Shown here piece after piece: positions 42,642 to 52,222 of a stretch of DNA of 64,000 bases. The stretch is taken from positions 1,550,001 through 1,614,000 of the forward strand of contig CBDFGK010000002.1 in NCBI GenBank assembly GCA_965247075.1. Reading direction: 5' to 3'. The translations under genes were made by a program, and so were the position numbers. The stretch comes from CBDFGK01 sp965247075. GTDB lineage: Bacteria; Pseudomonadota; Gammaproteobacteria; Pseudomonadales; Halieaceae. Under the pieces are notes generated by a model. The model did not search any database. It saw nothing but the letters and a program-made list of their open reading frames with translations, and had not been told where the DNA came from. The first letter of the stretch is position 1; the number at the start of each line of letters is the position of its first letter.

Positions 42642-43259
42642 CTATACTATTTCCGGCTCGAGACCTATACCACGCAGAATAATGCTTACCACAGTGTCTG
42701 TTGCTGCTTTTTGTTGCGTTTTGGAGAGTGGCTTATTGCCGTTTAACACACGTATTTGATGTTCGAAATCTGCATAGTGCTGAGTAGTCGCCCAGATCAT
42801 AAATAACAAATAGTGCGGATCAACCGGAAGTATTTTCCCCTGCTTGGCCCAGCGGCGTATCTGGATAGTTTTTCGCTTCTCCCAGATGTTCAAAAACCGG
42901 CCAAGCCTTGCATCGCCCATCACGGGGGCGCCGTGAATGATTTCATTGGCCCAGGCCTTGGACCCAAATGGCCTGGCGAAAGAATATTCCATTTTACTCC
43001 GAATGTATTCGGTGATGGCTATAGTGGGATCATCTGACTTGTTAAACGCATCAGCATCCTTTTTCCACACTACCACTACATCTTCCAGTACTGCGTTATA
43101 GAGATCTCTTTTTGTTTTGAAATAGTAGTGTACGTTGGCCTTGGGAAGACCTGCCAAATCGGCTATCGCTTGCGTTGTAGCACCTTTGAATCCCTTCAGG
43201 GCGAACACTTCCTCCGCAGCGGCAATTATTGCCTTACTGTGTACTTTGCGGGTTGCCAT
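42642..43259 (-). CDS. rutR: TetR-family regulator, RutR-like
   Basis: A 205-residue TetR protein with an N-terminal helix-turn-helix (TTQAIADLAGLPKANVHYYF). The C-terminal segment VDPHYLLFMIWATTQHYADF nearly repeats a block characteristic of E. coli RutR, which senses uracil/thymine and binds TTGACCA-N2-TGGTCAA. Boxes matching that site occur at five places in this window. It is therefore very probably the local repressor, released by pyrimidines. A GTG at 43313 would extend it by 18 residues; neither start has a good ribosome site. No box was seen before this gene itself. Confidence 0.88.
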   Translation of the reverse strand: MATRKVHSKAIIAAAEEVFALKGFKGATTQAIADLAGLPKANVHYYFKTKRDLYNAVLEDVVVVWKKDADAFNKSDDPTIAITEYIRSKMEYSFARPFGSKAWANEIIHGAPVMGDARLGRFLNIWEKRKTIQIRRWAKQGKILPVDPHYLLFMIWATTQHYADFEHQIRVLNGNKPLSKTQQKAATDTVVSIILRGIGLEPEIV

Positions 43260-43394
43260 TTTCTTGTTGGTAATTCTTCTACCCTCCGGAATCGTGCCTG
43301 TTGTGCGAACCACTTACGCACTACAAAAAAAATGCATCGCGTCACACCACGAGCAACAACCAGGCAATATATCCGGCCTGGCGCTCACCACAAA

Positions 43395-44621
43395 TCATTG
43401 CGCCATCTTCAGCATTGCCTGCAGCAGAACGTTGCAGCCGGCCGCACATTCTTCGGTGGTGGTACTCTCTAACTCATTGTGGCTAATGCCATCCTTACAG
43501 GGCGTAAATATCATACTGGCAGGAGCAAAGTCGGCCACGTAACAGGCATCGTGTCCGGCTCCGGCGATAATTTCCATATAATCAAAGCCGCTTGATTGTG
43601 CCCCCGCCCTGACAGCCTCAATACAGTCGGCGTCAAAATCCACGGGGGCATAATACCAGTAGGGATCCAATTCAAGCTCAACATCTGCGGTTTCAGGCAA
43701 TGCAGCAAGATACGCTTTTAACTCGGCATCCATCCGGGTAAGCACTTCATCTTCCGGATGACGCAAATCCACACCCATTGAAATCTTGCCGGGGATAGTA
43801 TTGCGCGAATTTGGGAATACCTGCATAAAACCTACAGTGCCGCATCCGGGTTTGTGGGCATTGGCTATTCTTTGTACCTCCAGCACTAATTGGCTGGCGG
43901 CGGTCAGCGCATCCTTGCGCAAATGCATCGGCGTGGTACCCGCGTGCGATTCGCGACCGGTAATGGTGACGTCATACCAGCGTTGCCCCTGTCCTTTGGT
44001 GACAACACCTATGATCTTATCCTCATTTTCGAGATAGGGACCCTGCTCAATATGTGTTTCAAAAAATGCGGTGTAGGCACGGCCCGTGGCAGGGACATCA
44101 CCCGCAAACCCAATGCGTTTCAGCTCTTCGCCGACTGTGACACCATCAATATCCTTAACCGCCAGCATAGTGTCCAGCTCCAACCGGCCCGAGACCACAC
44201 CGGAACCCATCATGGCCGGCGCAAATCGGGAGCCCTCTTCGTTAGTCCACACGGATACTTCAATCGGCGCCTCGGTCTCGACATTGTTATCCTGCAGGGT
44301 TCGCAACACTTCTACGCCGGACAATACCCCGAACACACCATCGAATTTCCCGCCGGTGGGCTGGGTATCCAGATGGCTTCCTGTGCCCACAGGCGGTAAA
44401 TCCATATTCTTACCGGGGCGCAGTGCGAAAATATTACCCATCCGGTCGACCGTGATGGTACAGCCTGCCGCCTCACACCACTGTATAAACAGCTCTCGGG
44501 CCTGCTTGTCGAGATCGGTAAGGGTGAGTCGGGCACAACCACCCTTTGCGGTAAGTCCAAACTGCGCCATCTCCATCAGGCTGGACCACAGGCGCTCTTC
44601 GTTTATCTTCAAATCAATCAT
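43395..44621 (-). CDS. M20-family amidohydrolase, beta-ureidopropionase / N-carbamoyl amino acid hydrolase type
   Basis: Hydrolyses N-carbamoyl-beta-alanine to beta-alanine, CO2 and ammonia, or a related N-carbamoyl amino acid. The 408 residues carry M20 dimetal motifs: GSHLDTQPTGGKFDGVFG, WTNEEGSRFAPAMMGSG, and HIEQGPYLE. The C-terminal His is in GAGHDACYVAD. It starts 29 bp after the aminotransferase stop on the same strand, so the two are probably one operon driven by the promoter at 46.03-46.06 kb. Confidence 0.88.
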   Translation of the reverse strand: MIDLKINEERLWSSLMEMAQFGLTAKGGCARLTLTDLDKQARELFIQWCEAAGCTITVDRMGNIFALRPGKNMDLPPVGTGSHLDTQPTGGKFDGVFGVLSGVEVLRTLQDNNVETEAPIEVSVWTNEEGSRFAPAMMGSGVVSGRLELDTMLAVKDIDGVTVGEELKRIGFAGDVPATGRAYTAFFETHIEQGPYLENEDKIIGVVTKGQGQRWYDVTITGRESHAGTTPMHLRKDALTAASQLVLEVQRIANAHKPGCGTVGFMQVFPNSRNTIPGKISMGVDLRHPEDEVLTRMDAELKAYLAALPETADVELELDPYWYYAPVDFDADCIEAVRAGAQSSGFDYMEIIAGAGHDACYVADFAPASMIFTPCKDGISHNELESTTTEECAAGCNVLLQAMLKMAQ

Positions 44622-44650
44622 AGGATGACTCCCTCTTGTGTTATCTCCGG

Positions 44651-46000
44651 TTAATCCAGCTCGCCAATCGATTCAGCAAGAGCATTGCACACAGCGTCCA
44701 TTTCGCCCCGTTCGGTAATAAACGGAAGACCCAACTGAATCGTGTCACCGCCGTACCTCACATAATAACCCTTGTCCCAGCATTTCATCGCGATCTCAAA
44801 GGGTCTGCGCCCCGGCTCGCCGGGATAGGACTCGATAGTCAAGCCTGCCGCAAAACCGTAACTGCGTATATCAGTGACGTATTGAGTACCTTTTAGCCCG
44901 TGTATCATTGCAGCGAAGATGGGCGACATTGCCCTGACCCGTTCGATCAGTTGGTCGCTGTCCAGGATATCCAGAGACGCCATGGCAGCGGCGCAGGCCA
45001 CCGGGTGGCCCGAGTAGGTGTAGCCGTGGGGCAACTCAATATTGTATGCGGGGCCGCCGGTGTCCATAAAGGCATCGTATATCGCGCTTGTTACCATTAC
45101 TGCCCCCATGGGAACAGTGCCGTTAGTGAGCTGTTTAGCCGTGTTGAGGATGTCCGGAACAACACCAAATTCCTGTGCACCAAACATGGAGCCAACGCGA
45201 CCAAATGCGGTAATCACCTCATCAAAAATCAGCAGGATATCGTGCTTGTCGCAAATTTCCCGCAATCGCTGCAGATAACCCTCGGGCGGGGGAATCACTC
45301 CTGCTGAACCCGCAACAGGTTCGACGATAACAGCGGCAATATTGGACGCATCGTGCAAAGCGACCAGAGATTCGAGCTGGTCCGCCAACTCTACACCTCT
45401 GGAGGGCATGCCGGCGCAGAACGGATTGTCCTTTAGCAGAGTATGGGGAAGATGGTCGCAGTCCATTCCCAAACCCCATAACTTTCTGTTGGCGCCGATA
45501 CCCCCAAAGCTGATCCCGCCCCAACTGGCTCCGTGGTAACCTTTTTCCCTGCCGATTATCTTGGTTTTGGCGGGCTGACCGCTCTGGCGCCAATAAGCCC
45601 TGGCAATTTTGGTCGCAGTATCGGCAGACTCAGAGCCTGAATTGGTATAAAACACATGGTTCAGGTCACCGGGGGCCAACTCTTTAAGTCGATTGGCCAA
45701 CTCAAAGGCAAGCGGGTGCCCGTATTGAAATGAAGGGCCGAAGTCCAGTGTCGCCAACTGCTTACTGACTGCCTCGGTAATCTCCGACCTGCCGTGGCCC
45801 GCACCACAGGTCCACAGGCCCGACAATCCGTCGAAGACCTTCCTTCCCTCGGCATCAACAAGATAGCTGCCTTGTGCCGCGACAATCATGCGCGGGTTCT
45901 TTTTGAATTCCCTGTTACCTGTGTAAGGCATCCAATAGGCGCTGAGGTACTCAGCTGAATATTTCGTCATAACTTTCTCAGCTTCAGCGTAGATGTTCAT
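44651..46000 (-). CDS. Class III omega-aminotransferase, beta-alanine--pyruvate type
   Basis: A PLP-dependent enzyme of 449 residues, predicted to turn beta-alanine (or aminoisobutyrate) into malonate semialdehyde, the last pyrimidine-specific step. Motifs include YTNSGSESADTATKIARAYW, FDEVITAFGRVGSMF and the PLP-Lys in TAKQLTNGTVPMGAV. The N-terminus YWMPYTGNREFKKNPR fits omega-amino acid:pyruvate transaminases. The start at 46000 is only about 25 nt after the predicted transcript start; an internal ATG at 45970 also has a passable ribosome site. Confidence 0.9.
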   Translation of the reverse strand: MNIYAEAEKVMTKYSAEYLSAYWMPYTGNREFKKNPRMIVAAQGSYLVDAEGRKVFDGLSGLWTCGAGHGRSEITEAVSKQLATLDFGPSFQYGHPLAFELANRLKELAPGDLNHVFYTNSGSESADTATKIARAYWRQSGQPAKTKIIGREKGYHGASWGGISFGGIGANRKLWGLGMDCDHLPHTLLKDNPFCAGMPSRGVELADQLESLVALHDASNIAAVIVEPVAGSAGVIPPPEGYLQRLREICDKHDILLIFDEVITAFGRVGSMFGAQEFGVVPDILNTAKQLTNGTVPMGAVMVTSAIYDAFMDTGGPAYNIELPHGYTYSGHPVACAAAMASLDILDSDQLIERVRAMSPIFAAMIHGLKGTQYVTDIRSYGFAAGLTIESYPGEPGRRPFEIAMKCWDKGYYVRYGGDTIQLGLPFITERGEMDAVCNALAESIGELD

Positions 46001-46009
46001 ATATTCAAC

Positions 46010-46060
46010 CTAACCATTTGGTCAAGTTTATATCATATGCAAGCCTGTCCAGTCAGTCAA
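46010..46060 (-). promoter_or_regulatory. Aminotransferase promoter with paired RutR-like operators
   Basis: Minus strand TTGACT (46060-46055), 17 bp, TATGAT (46037-46032), a strong sigma-70 match. Box one, TTGACTGACTGGACAG (46060-46045), covers the -35. Box two, TTGACCAAATGGTTAG (46025-46010), begins at the predicted start point. Spacing is 35 bp. Confidence 0.82.
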
Positions 46061-46257
46061 TAACTCTTTCTATCTTATTTTTGATCCAATAAACGATTAC
46101 CTAAAGAATTGATAGCCGCTATCATCACACCAGGCCACATTATCCTGACCTCGAAAACGCCCTGGCCAGTATGACATGGTGTGTTTCGTGTGGATAGCCC
46201 AGACTCTGACCCCAAGCCTGTACACTCAGTCCACTGAAAATACCGGAACAGCCAAAT

Positions 46258-47100
46258 ATGACGGATACATCGACTTACCTACCTCCCAGGGTCTGGACAT
46301 GGGACTCGGAGAGCGGCGGCAGGTTCGCCAATATCAATCGGCCGGTAGCCGGCGCCACACACCAGCAGGACCTGCCCGTTGGCGAACACCCGCTGCAACT
46401 GTATTCACTGGCGACGCCGAACGGTGTAAAGGTCACAGTACTGTTGGAAGAACTGCTGGCGCTGGGCAAGACTGGCGCTGAGTACGATGCATTCATCATC
46501 AATATCGGTGAGGGAGCGCAATTCAGCAGCGGCTTTGTAGCGGCGAATCCAAACTCGAAAATACCCGCCCTTATCGACATGAGTGCAACGCCGCCAATCC
46601 GTGTCTTTGAATCCGGCGCTATCCTTGTCTATCTGGCCGAAAAGTTCGATGCCTTTCTACCCAAAGACCCGGCCGGACGTGCGGAATGTATGTCCTGGTT
46701 GTTTTGGCAGATGGGCAGCGCGCCGTTTCTGGGCGGCGGCTTTGGTCACTTCTACGCCTATGCGCCGGAAAAGTATGAATACCCCATCAATCGCTATGCC
46801 ATGGAAGTCAAGCGTCAACTCGACGTGCTGGATCAAAACCTGGCAGCAAGGCGCTACCTGTGCGGCGACGAATACAATATTGCCGACATCGCCAACTGTG
46901 CCTGGTATGGCGCCCTGGTGCTGGGCACCATCTACGAAGCTCAGGAATTTCTCGATGTCGCCTCCTACAGGAACGTGGTGCGATGGGCCTCGGAAATAGC
47001 GCAGCGCCCCGCCGTGCAGCGCGGCGAACGGGTTAACAGAGCCTGGGGGCCGGAGGAAGAGCAGGTTATCGAACGGCACAGCGCCGGCGATTTGGATTGA
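46258..47100 (+). CDS. yghU: Glutathione-dependent disulfide-bond oxidoreductase YghU
   Basis: A Nu-class glutathione transferase homologue of 280 residues that reduces disulfides using glutathione. Its N-terminus closely follows E. coli YghU (WTWDSESGGRFANINRPV, then THQQDLPVGEHPLQLYSL), as do TPNGVKVTVLLEELLALG and PFLGGGFGHFYAYAP. It is transcribed away from the aminotransferase promoter. It probably does not belong to the pyrimidine pathway. Confidence 0.92.
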   Translation: MTDTSTYLPPRVWTWDSESGGRFANINRPVAGATHQQDLPVGEHPLQLYSLATPNGVKVTVLLEELLALGKTGAEYDAFIINIGEGAQFSSGFVAANPNSKIPALIDMSATPPIRVFESGAILVYLAEKFDAFLPKDPAGRAECMSWLFWQMGSAPFLGGGFGHFYAYAPEKYEYPINRYAMEVKRQLDVLDQNLAARRYLCGDEYNIADIANCAWYGALVLGTIYEAQEFLDVASYRNVVRWASEIAQRPAVQRGERVNRAWGPEEEQVIERHSAGDLD

Positions 47101-47132
47101 GCGCGTAGCACGTTTGGGTCGGCCCTACCGTA

Positions 47133-48287
47133 TCAAAAGGATTTGGGCATCCCCAGATCATGGGTCGCCACATGCGAGAGTATCAAATTGGTCGAAATAG
47201 GCGCCACCCGGTACAGGCGCGTCTCGCGAAACTTGCGCTCTATATCGTACTCCTCGGCAAAACCATAACCACCGTGGGTCTGGATACAGGTGTCTCCGGC
47301 CGCCCAGGAGGCCTCAGAGGCCAATAGCTTGCACATATTGGCCTGCGTGCCGCAGGGCTCATCGCTGTCATACAAAGCGGCCGCCTGGCGCACCATACCC
47401 GCGGCGGCTTCCGTGTGGATGTGCGCGCGGGCTATGGGGAATTGCACACCCTGGTTCGCACCGATGGGCCGACCAAATACCTCGCGCTCGCCGGCATAGG
47501 CCGAGGCCTTGTCCACAAAATAGCGGGCATCACCGATGCACTCTGCGGCGATAAGTATTCTCTCCGCATTCATACCATCCATAATGTAGCGAAAGCCCTT
47601 GCCCTCCTCGCCCAAAAGCCCGGCCACCGGAACACGCAGATCATCGAAGAACAGCTCGGTGGTGGCGTGATTCATCATGGTACGAAGCGGCTTGATAGTG
47701 AGCCCATTACCTACCGCGTCACGCATATCCACCAGCAGTACAGACATGCCGTCGGAGCGCCCGGCACACTCCTCCCGGGGCGTGGTTCTCACCAGCAATA
47801 CCATCAGGTCGGAGTGTTCGGTGCGTGAAATAAACACCTTGGAACCATTGATCACGTAGTCATCACCGTCACGCACGGCGCGCGTGCGAATGCGGGTAGT
47901 ATCGGTGCCGCTGCCGGCTTCAGTTACGCCAAAGGCCTGTAAACGCAGCTCTCCAGAGGCGATTGCGGGCAAGTACTGGTCTTTCTGGGCAGTGCTGCCG
48001 TGGCGCAGCAATGTTCCCATGGTGTACATCTGGGCGTGACAGGCACCGGCATTGCCGCCGGCCCGCTGTATCTCTTCAAGCACCACACAGGCTGCCGCCA
48101 ACGGCAGGCCAGCGCCCCCGTATTGTTCCGGAATCAGGATAGAGAGGTAGCCGGATTCGGTCAGGGCCTGTACAAACCCGGTGGGATACTGGCGCCGACG
48201 GTCCAGCTCGCGCCAGTAGGATTCAGGGAAACCCTTACACAGACGCACCACAGCCTCGCGAATGTCTGAATAGACTGTTGCACTCAT
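47133..48287 (-). CDS. Acyl-CoA dehydrogenase family protein
   Basis: A 384-residue flavoprotein predicted to oxidise acyl-CoA to 2-enoyl-CoA. Family signatures include FGVTEAGSGTDTTRIRT, GSKVFISRTEHSD, and the FAD-binding C-terminal QTHGGYGFAEEYDIERKFRETRLY. The position just before YDIER usually carries the catalytic Glu in short- and medium-chain enzymes, and Glu is present. It stands alone, convergent with yghU, so its acyl substrate is unknown. Confidence 0.88.
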   Translation of the reverse strand: MSATVYSDIREAVVRLCKGFPESYWRELDRRRQYPTGFVQALTESGYLSILIPEQYGGAGLPLAAACVVLEEIQRAGGNAGACHAQMYTMGTLLRHGSTAQKDQYLPAIASGELRLQAFGVTEAGSGTDTTRIRTRAVRDGDDYVINGSKVFISRTEHSDLMVLLVRTTPREECAGRSDGMSVLLVDMRDAVGNGLTIKPLRTMMNHATTELFFDDLRVPVAGLLGEEGKGFRYIMDGMNAERILIAAECIGDARYFVDKASAYAGEREVFGRPIGANQGVQFPIARAHIHTEAAAGMVRQAAALYDSDEPCGTQANMCKLLASEASWAAGDTCIQTHGGYGFAEEYDIERKFRETRLYRVAPISTNLILSHVATHDLGMPKSF

Positions 48288-48487
48288 AGCTCTTCACTCA
48301 CAATCTGACCCACCGCAAAAAGACCATACGTTAGCAGAGATCATTGTCCCGCAACACACATATGGCTAGACTCGGCAGTCTCCGGTAGAGGTATGCCTTG
48401 TGGTGAAGCCATGGAACAGGTAATGCAAGACGATCCGACCCTTTTAATGATGCCGCTGTTGGTCGCAGCGCGGGTCATGCGCAGTTC

Positions 48488-49744
48488 ATGAAACTGTCCA
48501 GCTTCGGCAAAAAGTTCACCAGGGGGTCCGGCATCGTCGAATTGATGGACGACCTGGGCGCTGCGCTCAACGAAAACCCGGACATGATTTTCATGGGCGG
48601 CGGCAACCCCGGTCGGGTGCTGGAAGTTGAGGCCATTTTTCAACAGCGTCTCGAAACGTTGATGCGTGACCCGCAGCGCCGGCACAGCCTGTTTGGTATT
48701 TACCAATCGCCACAGGGCGATGCTGAATTTCGACAGCAGATGGCTGATTTTCTGAATTCTCAATTTGGCTGGGGCCTGAGCGCCGCTAATATTGCGGTCT
48801 CCAACGGCAGTCAATCCGCCTTCTTTGTACTGTTCAATATGCTGGCCGGCCCCATGCCGGACGGCAGTCACCACTCCATACATCTACCGCTGGCACCGGA
48901 GTATCTCGGTTATGCTGACACCGGCCTCAGTGAGGGATTTTTCACCGCCACGCGACCCACTATCGAGCTGCTGGACAAGCACCTGTTCAAGTATCACGTG
49001 GACTTTTCGCAACTGCAGATAAACGGCAATACCGCCGCCCTGTGCGTGTCGCGCCCCACCAATCCCACCGGCAATGTGCTCACCGACGAGGAAATAAATC
49101 ACCTTGATGAGCTGGCGCGACAGCGGGATATTCCATTAATCATTGATGGCGCCTACGGACTGCCCTTTCCCAACATTCTGTTCACCGATGCCGGCACCAT
49201 CTGGAATGAAAACATTATTCTTACCCTGAGCCTGTCGAAACTCGGCCTGCCCGGCGTGCGTACCGGTATTATTGTCGCCAATGAAGAACTGATTCAGGCC
49301 TACACCAATGCCAACACCATCGTCAGCCTGGCCTGTGGCAACCCGGGACCGGCGATTACCAAAGAGCTGGTTCGCACTGGCGAAATACTCTCACTCAGTT
49401 CCAGCTACATAACTCCTTTCTATCGGCAACGCTCCCAACAGACCGTGCAATGGTTTCAGGCAGAGCTTGGCGACCTGCCCTATCATATACATAAACCCGA
49501 GGGCGCCATTTTCCTGTGGTTGTGGTTCGAGGATCTGCCCATCAGCAGTCAGATGCTGTACCAGAGGCTTAAACAACGGGGCGTATTAATCGTGCCGGGA
49601 CACAACTTTTTTGTTGGCCTGGATGACGATTGGACCCACCGGCACGAATGTATTCGCGTTTCTTACGCGCAGGATGAAGATACCGTGCGCGCCGGCGTTA
49701 CCTTGATCGCCGACGAAGTAGCGCGCGCCTACCGAGAGGACTAG
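48488..49744 (+). CDS. avtA: Valine--pyruvate aminotransferase AvtA
   Basis: Transfers an amino group between valine and pyruvate (alanine). The 418 residues align end to end with E. coli AvtA by eye: KFTRGSGIVELMDDL, IFMGGGNPGRV, SNGSQSAFFVLFN, CVSRPTNPTGNVLTDEE and HKPEGAIFLWLWFEDLP. The PLP-Lys is in TLSLSKLGLPG. It is followed by an acyltransferase gene after 6 bp and then selO, forming a likely three-gene operon of unrelated functions. Confidence 0.93.
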   Translation: MKLSSFGKKFTRGSGIVELMDDLGAALNENPDMIFMGGGNPGRVLEVEAIFQQRLETLMRDPQRRHSLFGIYQSPQGDAEFRQQMADFLNSQFGWGLSAANIAVSNGSQSAFFVLFNMLAGPMPDGSHHSIHLPLAPEYLGYADTGLSEGFFTATRPTIELLDKHLFKYHVDFSQLQINGNTAALCVSRPTNPTGNVLTDEEINHLDELARQRDIPLIIDGAYGLPFPNILFTDAGTIWNENIILTLSLSKLGLPGVRTGIIVANEELIQAYTNANTIVSLACGNPGPAITKELVRTGEILSLSSSYITPFYRQRSQQTVQWFQAELGDLPYHIHKPEGAIFLWLWFEDLPISSQMLYQRLKQRGVLIVPGHNFFVGLDDDWTHRHECIRVSYAQDEDTVRAGVTLIADEVARAYRED

Positions 49745-49750
49745 CAAGAC

Positions 49751-50626
49751 ATGAGTATTTTTGATCGGGACAACCGACCTTTTGATGACGAAGGGTTGGC
49801 ACGACATATCGAAGCGGCGCTGACGGTGGACAAACCCGCCGCGCCCTGGCAGGAATTCAGCTACTCCCTGCTGAAACGTTTCTGCAAACCCAGGCTGGTC
49901 AATACCAACAACATCCCCGACGAGCCCTGCCTGTTTATTGGCAACCACTCCCTGTTTGCACTCGATGGCATGATACTGGGACCGGTGATGTACTTTGAAC
50001 TGGGTCGCTTTTTGCGCCCGCTGGGTGACAGGTTTCTGTGGAACTCAACTACAGAATCCCTGTTACTCCGGCAGGGTGCACTGGTGGGCGACCCACAGGT
50101 ATGCAGCGCCATGATGGCAGCCGGCAAGGACCTGCTGGTGTTCCCCGGCGGCGCCCATGAGGCCACCAAAACCGCCGCTGAGAAGTACACGCTGCTGTGG
50201 AGGCAGCGGCATGGTTTCGTACGCCTGGCGGCCCGGCACGGCTACACCATCATGCCCTTTGCCATGGTCGGTCCCGATGAGTTTTACAGCCACCTGCTTG
50301 AGGGTGAGGATATTCCCAACACCACCCTGGGCCGGCTGCTGACGCGCTTTGGCCTGCTCAACGAGAACACCCGTGCAGATATGTTACCCCCCATACCCCG
50401 AGGTGCGTTGGGAACGCCAATCCCCAAACCACAGCGCTGCTATATTCAGTTCGGCACGCCCGTTGGATTAAAGCAATACGCCGGCAAGAAGACCGGCCAG
50501 CAGAAGTTGTTGAATATCCGCGACGGAATCGGCGCACAAATCGAAGCTATGCTGGCAGAATTGTTGCTGTTGCGTGAACAAAACCGGGGCAAGGATGGCT
50601 TGTTGCGGCGCCTGTTGACGATCTAG
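49751..50626 (+). CDS. Lysophospholipid acyltransferase family protein (PlsC-like)
   Basis: A 291-residue predicted membrane-associated acyltransferase. The catalytic HX4D block appears as GNHSLFALDG, and the substrate block as VFPGGAHEATK. A third family element is IMPFAMVGPDEFY. The fold resembles diacylglycerol acyltransferase-like members of the PlsC superfamily. The acceptor lipid is unknown. It starts 6 bp after avtA. Confidence 0.85.
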   Translation: MSIFDRDNRPFDDEGLARHIEAALTVDKPAAPWQEFSYSLLKRFCKPRLVNTNNIPDEPCLFIGNHSLFALDGMILGPVMYFELGRFLRPLGDRFLWNSTTESLLLRQGALVGDPQVCSAMMAAGKDLLVFPGGAHEATKTAAEKYTLLWRQRHGFVRLAARHGYTIMPFAMVGPDEFYSHLLEGEDIPNTTLGRLLTRFGLLNENTRADMLPPIPRGALGTPIPKPQRCYIQFGTPVGLKQYAGKKTGQQKLLNIRDGIGAQIEAMLAELLLLREQNRGKDGLLRRLLTI

Positions 50627-50690
50627 TGTGTGATTCGCAAGAATTTCCACGGGGCGCTACACTGGTACCCCAGTGAACCTTGCTCCGCCA

Positions 50691-52166
50691 ATGACCGTGA
50701 TTCCATTCAACAATAGCTATGTGCATCTGCCTGAGATTTTCTTCAGCCACCAATTGCCCGAGCCGGTAGCGCAGCCCAGTCTTATTCGAGTCAATCACGA
50801 CCTGGCCCAGACGCTGGGCATAGCGCCCGCCTGGCTGGAATCAACAGAAGGTGTAGCCACGGTGGCAGGCAACCACATACCCAGCGGCGCCCAGCCCATT
50901 GCGACGGCCTATGCCGGTCATCAGTTTGGGGGGTGGAATCCACAACTGGGTGATGGCAGAGCGGTATTACTGGGTGAAGTCGTCGCCGGCGATAGCATTC
51001 GATATGACATTCAACTAAAAGGATCGGGACGCACCCCCTATTCCCGTGGTGGCGATGGCCGCGCGCCGCTGGGACCAGTGCTGCGCGAATATATCGTTAG
51101 CGAGGCAATGGCTGCGCTGACCATTCCCACTACCCGCGCCCTGGCGGCGGTGACTACCGGTGAGCGCGTGATCCGGGAGCAGGCACTGCCTGGGGCGGTG
51201 CTGGCAAGAGTCGCCCAGAGCCATATTCGTATCGGCACCTTTCAGTTCCTTGCTTCCCGCAACGACCGCCGCGCACTGCAAACCCTGGCAGATTACGTGA
51301 TTTCCAGACACTATCCGGCGGCAGAGGATTCCAGCAACCCTTACTTGCAGCTATTGCGCGACGTCATCAGCCGGCAGGCACAACTTATCGCCCATTGGCA
51401 GTTGGTGGGCTTTATTCACGGGGTAATGAACACCGACAACATGCTGCTTAGCGGTGAGACCATAGATTACGGCCCCTGCGCCTTTATGGATGCTTTCAAC
51501 CCGGACACGGTGTACAGCTCCATCGACCACGGTGGCCGCTATGCCTATCGCAACCAACCGGGCGTAGCCCATTGGAACCTGGCCTGCCTGGCGCAGACCC
51601 TGCTGCCGCTAATCGATACCGATGAAGACAAGGCAGTTGCCGTGGCGCAACTGGCCATGGACGAGTTTGCGAGCCTGTTTCTGGACGCCCATCAACAGGG
51701 CATGGGAAAGAAACTGGGGCTACAGTTGAGCGGCCAGGATGATGAGCAACTGGTAGAGGATTTATTGAGCTTGATGAGTGATACCGGCGCAGACTTTACC
51801 CTCACCTTTCGGCGCCTGGCCGAACTGGCGGCTCCCAATTCCGCCATGGAGAGCGTATCACCGCTGTTTGAGTTTGAGGAAGACTTACAGCCGTGGCTAC
51901 AGCGCTGGCGTCAGAGGTTTGATTCAGAAGCAGCCGATGCGCAGCAGCGGCAGAAAATCATGCTGGCGAAAAACCCGGTTTATATCGCCCGCAACCACTT
52001 AGTGGAAGCAGCCATTGTGGCGGCCACAGAGGACCATAACCTTGCGCCTTTCCATGCCCTGGTCGAGCGGCTGGCCAAGCCCTTTGACTACGATGCAGAT
52101 ATGGCGCGCTACGCCACCCCACCGCGACCCGAGCAAGTAGTTACACAGACCTTCTGTGGCACCTAA
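50691..52166 (+). CDS. selO: Protein adenylyltransferase SelO (YdiU)
   Basis: A pseudokinase-fold enzyme that transfers AMP to protein Ser/Thr/Tyr residues. Its 491 residues show the family pattern: AYAGHQFGGWNPQLGDGRA, LKGSGRTPYSRGGDGRA, and the active-site region GVMNTDNMLLSGETIDYGP. The C-terminus RPEQVVTQTFCGT keeps a Cys where some eukaryotic SelO proteins have selenocysteine. The ATG at 50691 gives the standard N-terminus; a GTG 18 bp earlier is also in frame. Confidence 0.93.
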   Translation: MTVIPFNNSYVHLPEIFFSHQLPEPVAQPSLIRVNHDLAQTLGIAPAWLESTEGVATVAGNHIPSGAQPIATAYAGHQFGGWNPQLGDGRAVLLGEVVAGDSIRYDIQLKGSGRTPYSRGGDGRAPLGPVLREYIVSEAMAALTIPTTRALAAVTTGERVIREQALPGAVLARVAQSHIRIGTFQFLASRNDRRALQTLADYVISRHYPAAEDSSNPYLQLLRDVISRQAQLIAHWQLVGFIHGVMNTDNMLLSGETIDYGPCAFMDAFNPDTVYSSIDHGGRYAYRNQPGVAHWNLACLAQTLLPLIDTDEDKAVAVAQLAMDEFASLFLDAHQQGMGKKLGLQLSGQDDEQLVEDLLSLMSDTGADFTLTFRRLAELAAPNSAMESVSPLFEFEEDLQPWLQRWRQRFDSEAADAQQRQKIMLAKNPVYIARNHLVEAAIVAATEDHNLAPFHALVERLAKPFDYDADMARYATPPRPEQVVTQTFCGT

Positions 52167-52222
52167 AGAATTACCGCGCGCCGGCCGTTGCGCATAACCC
52201 GCTCCATTTCGTTGCTCATGCG

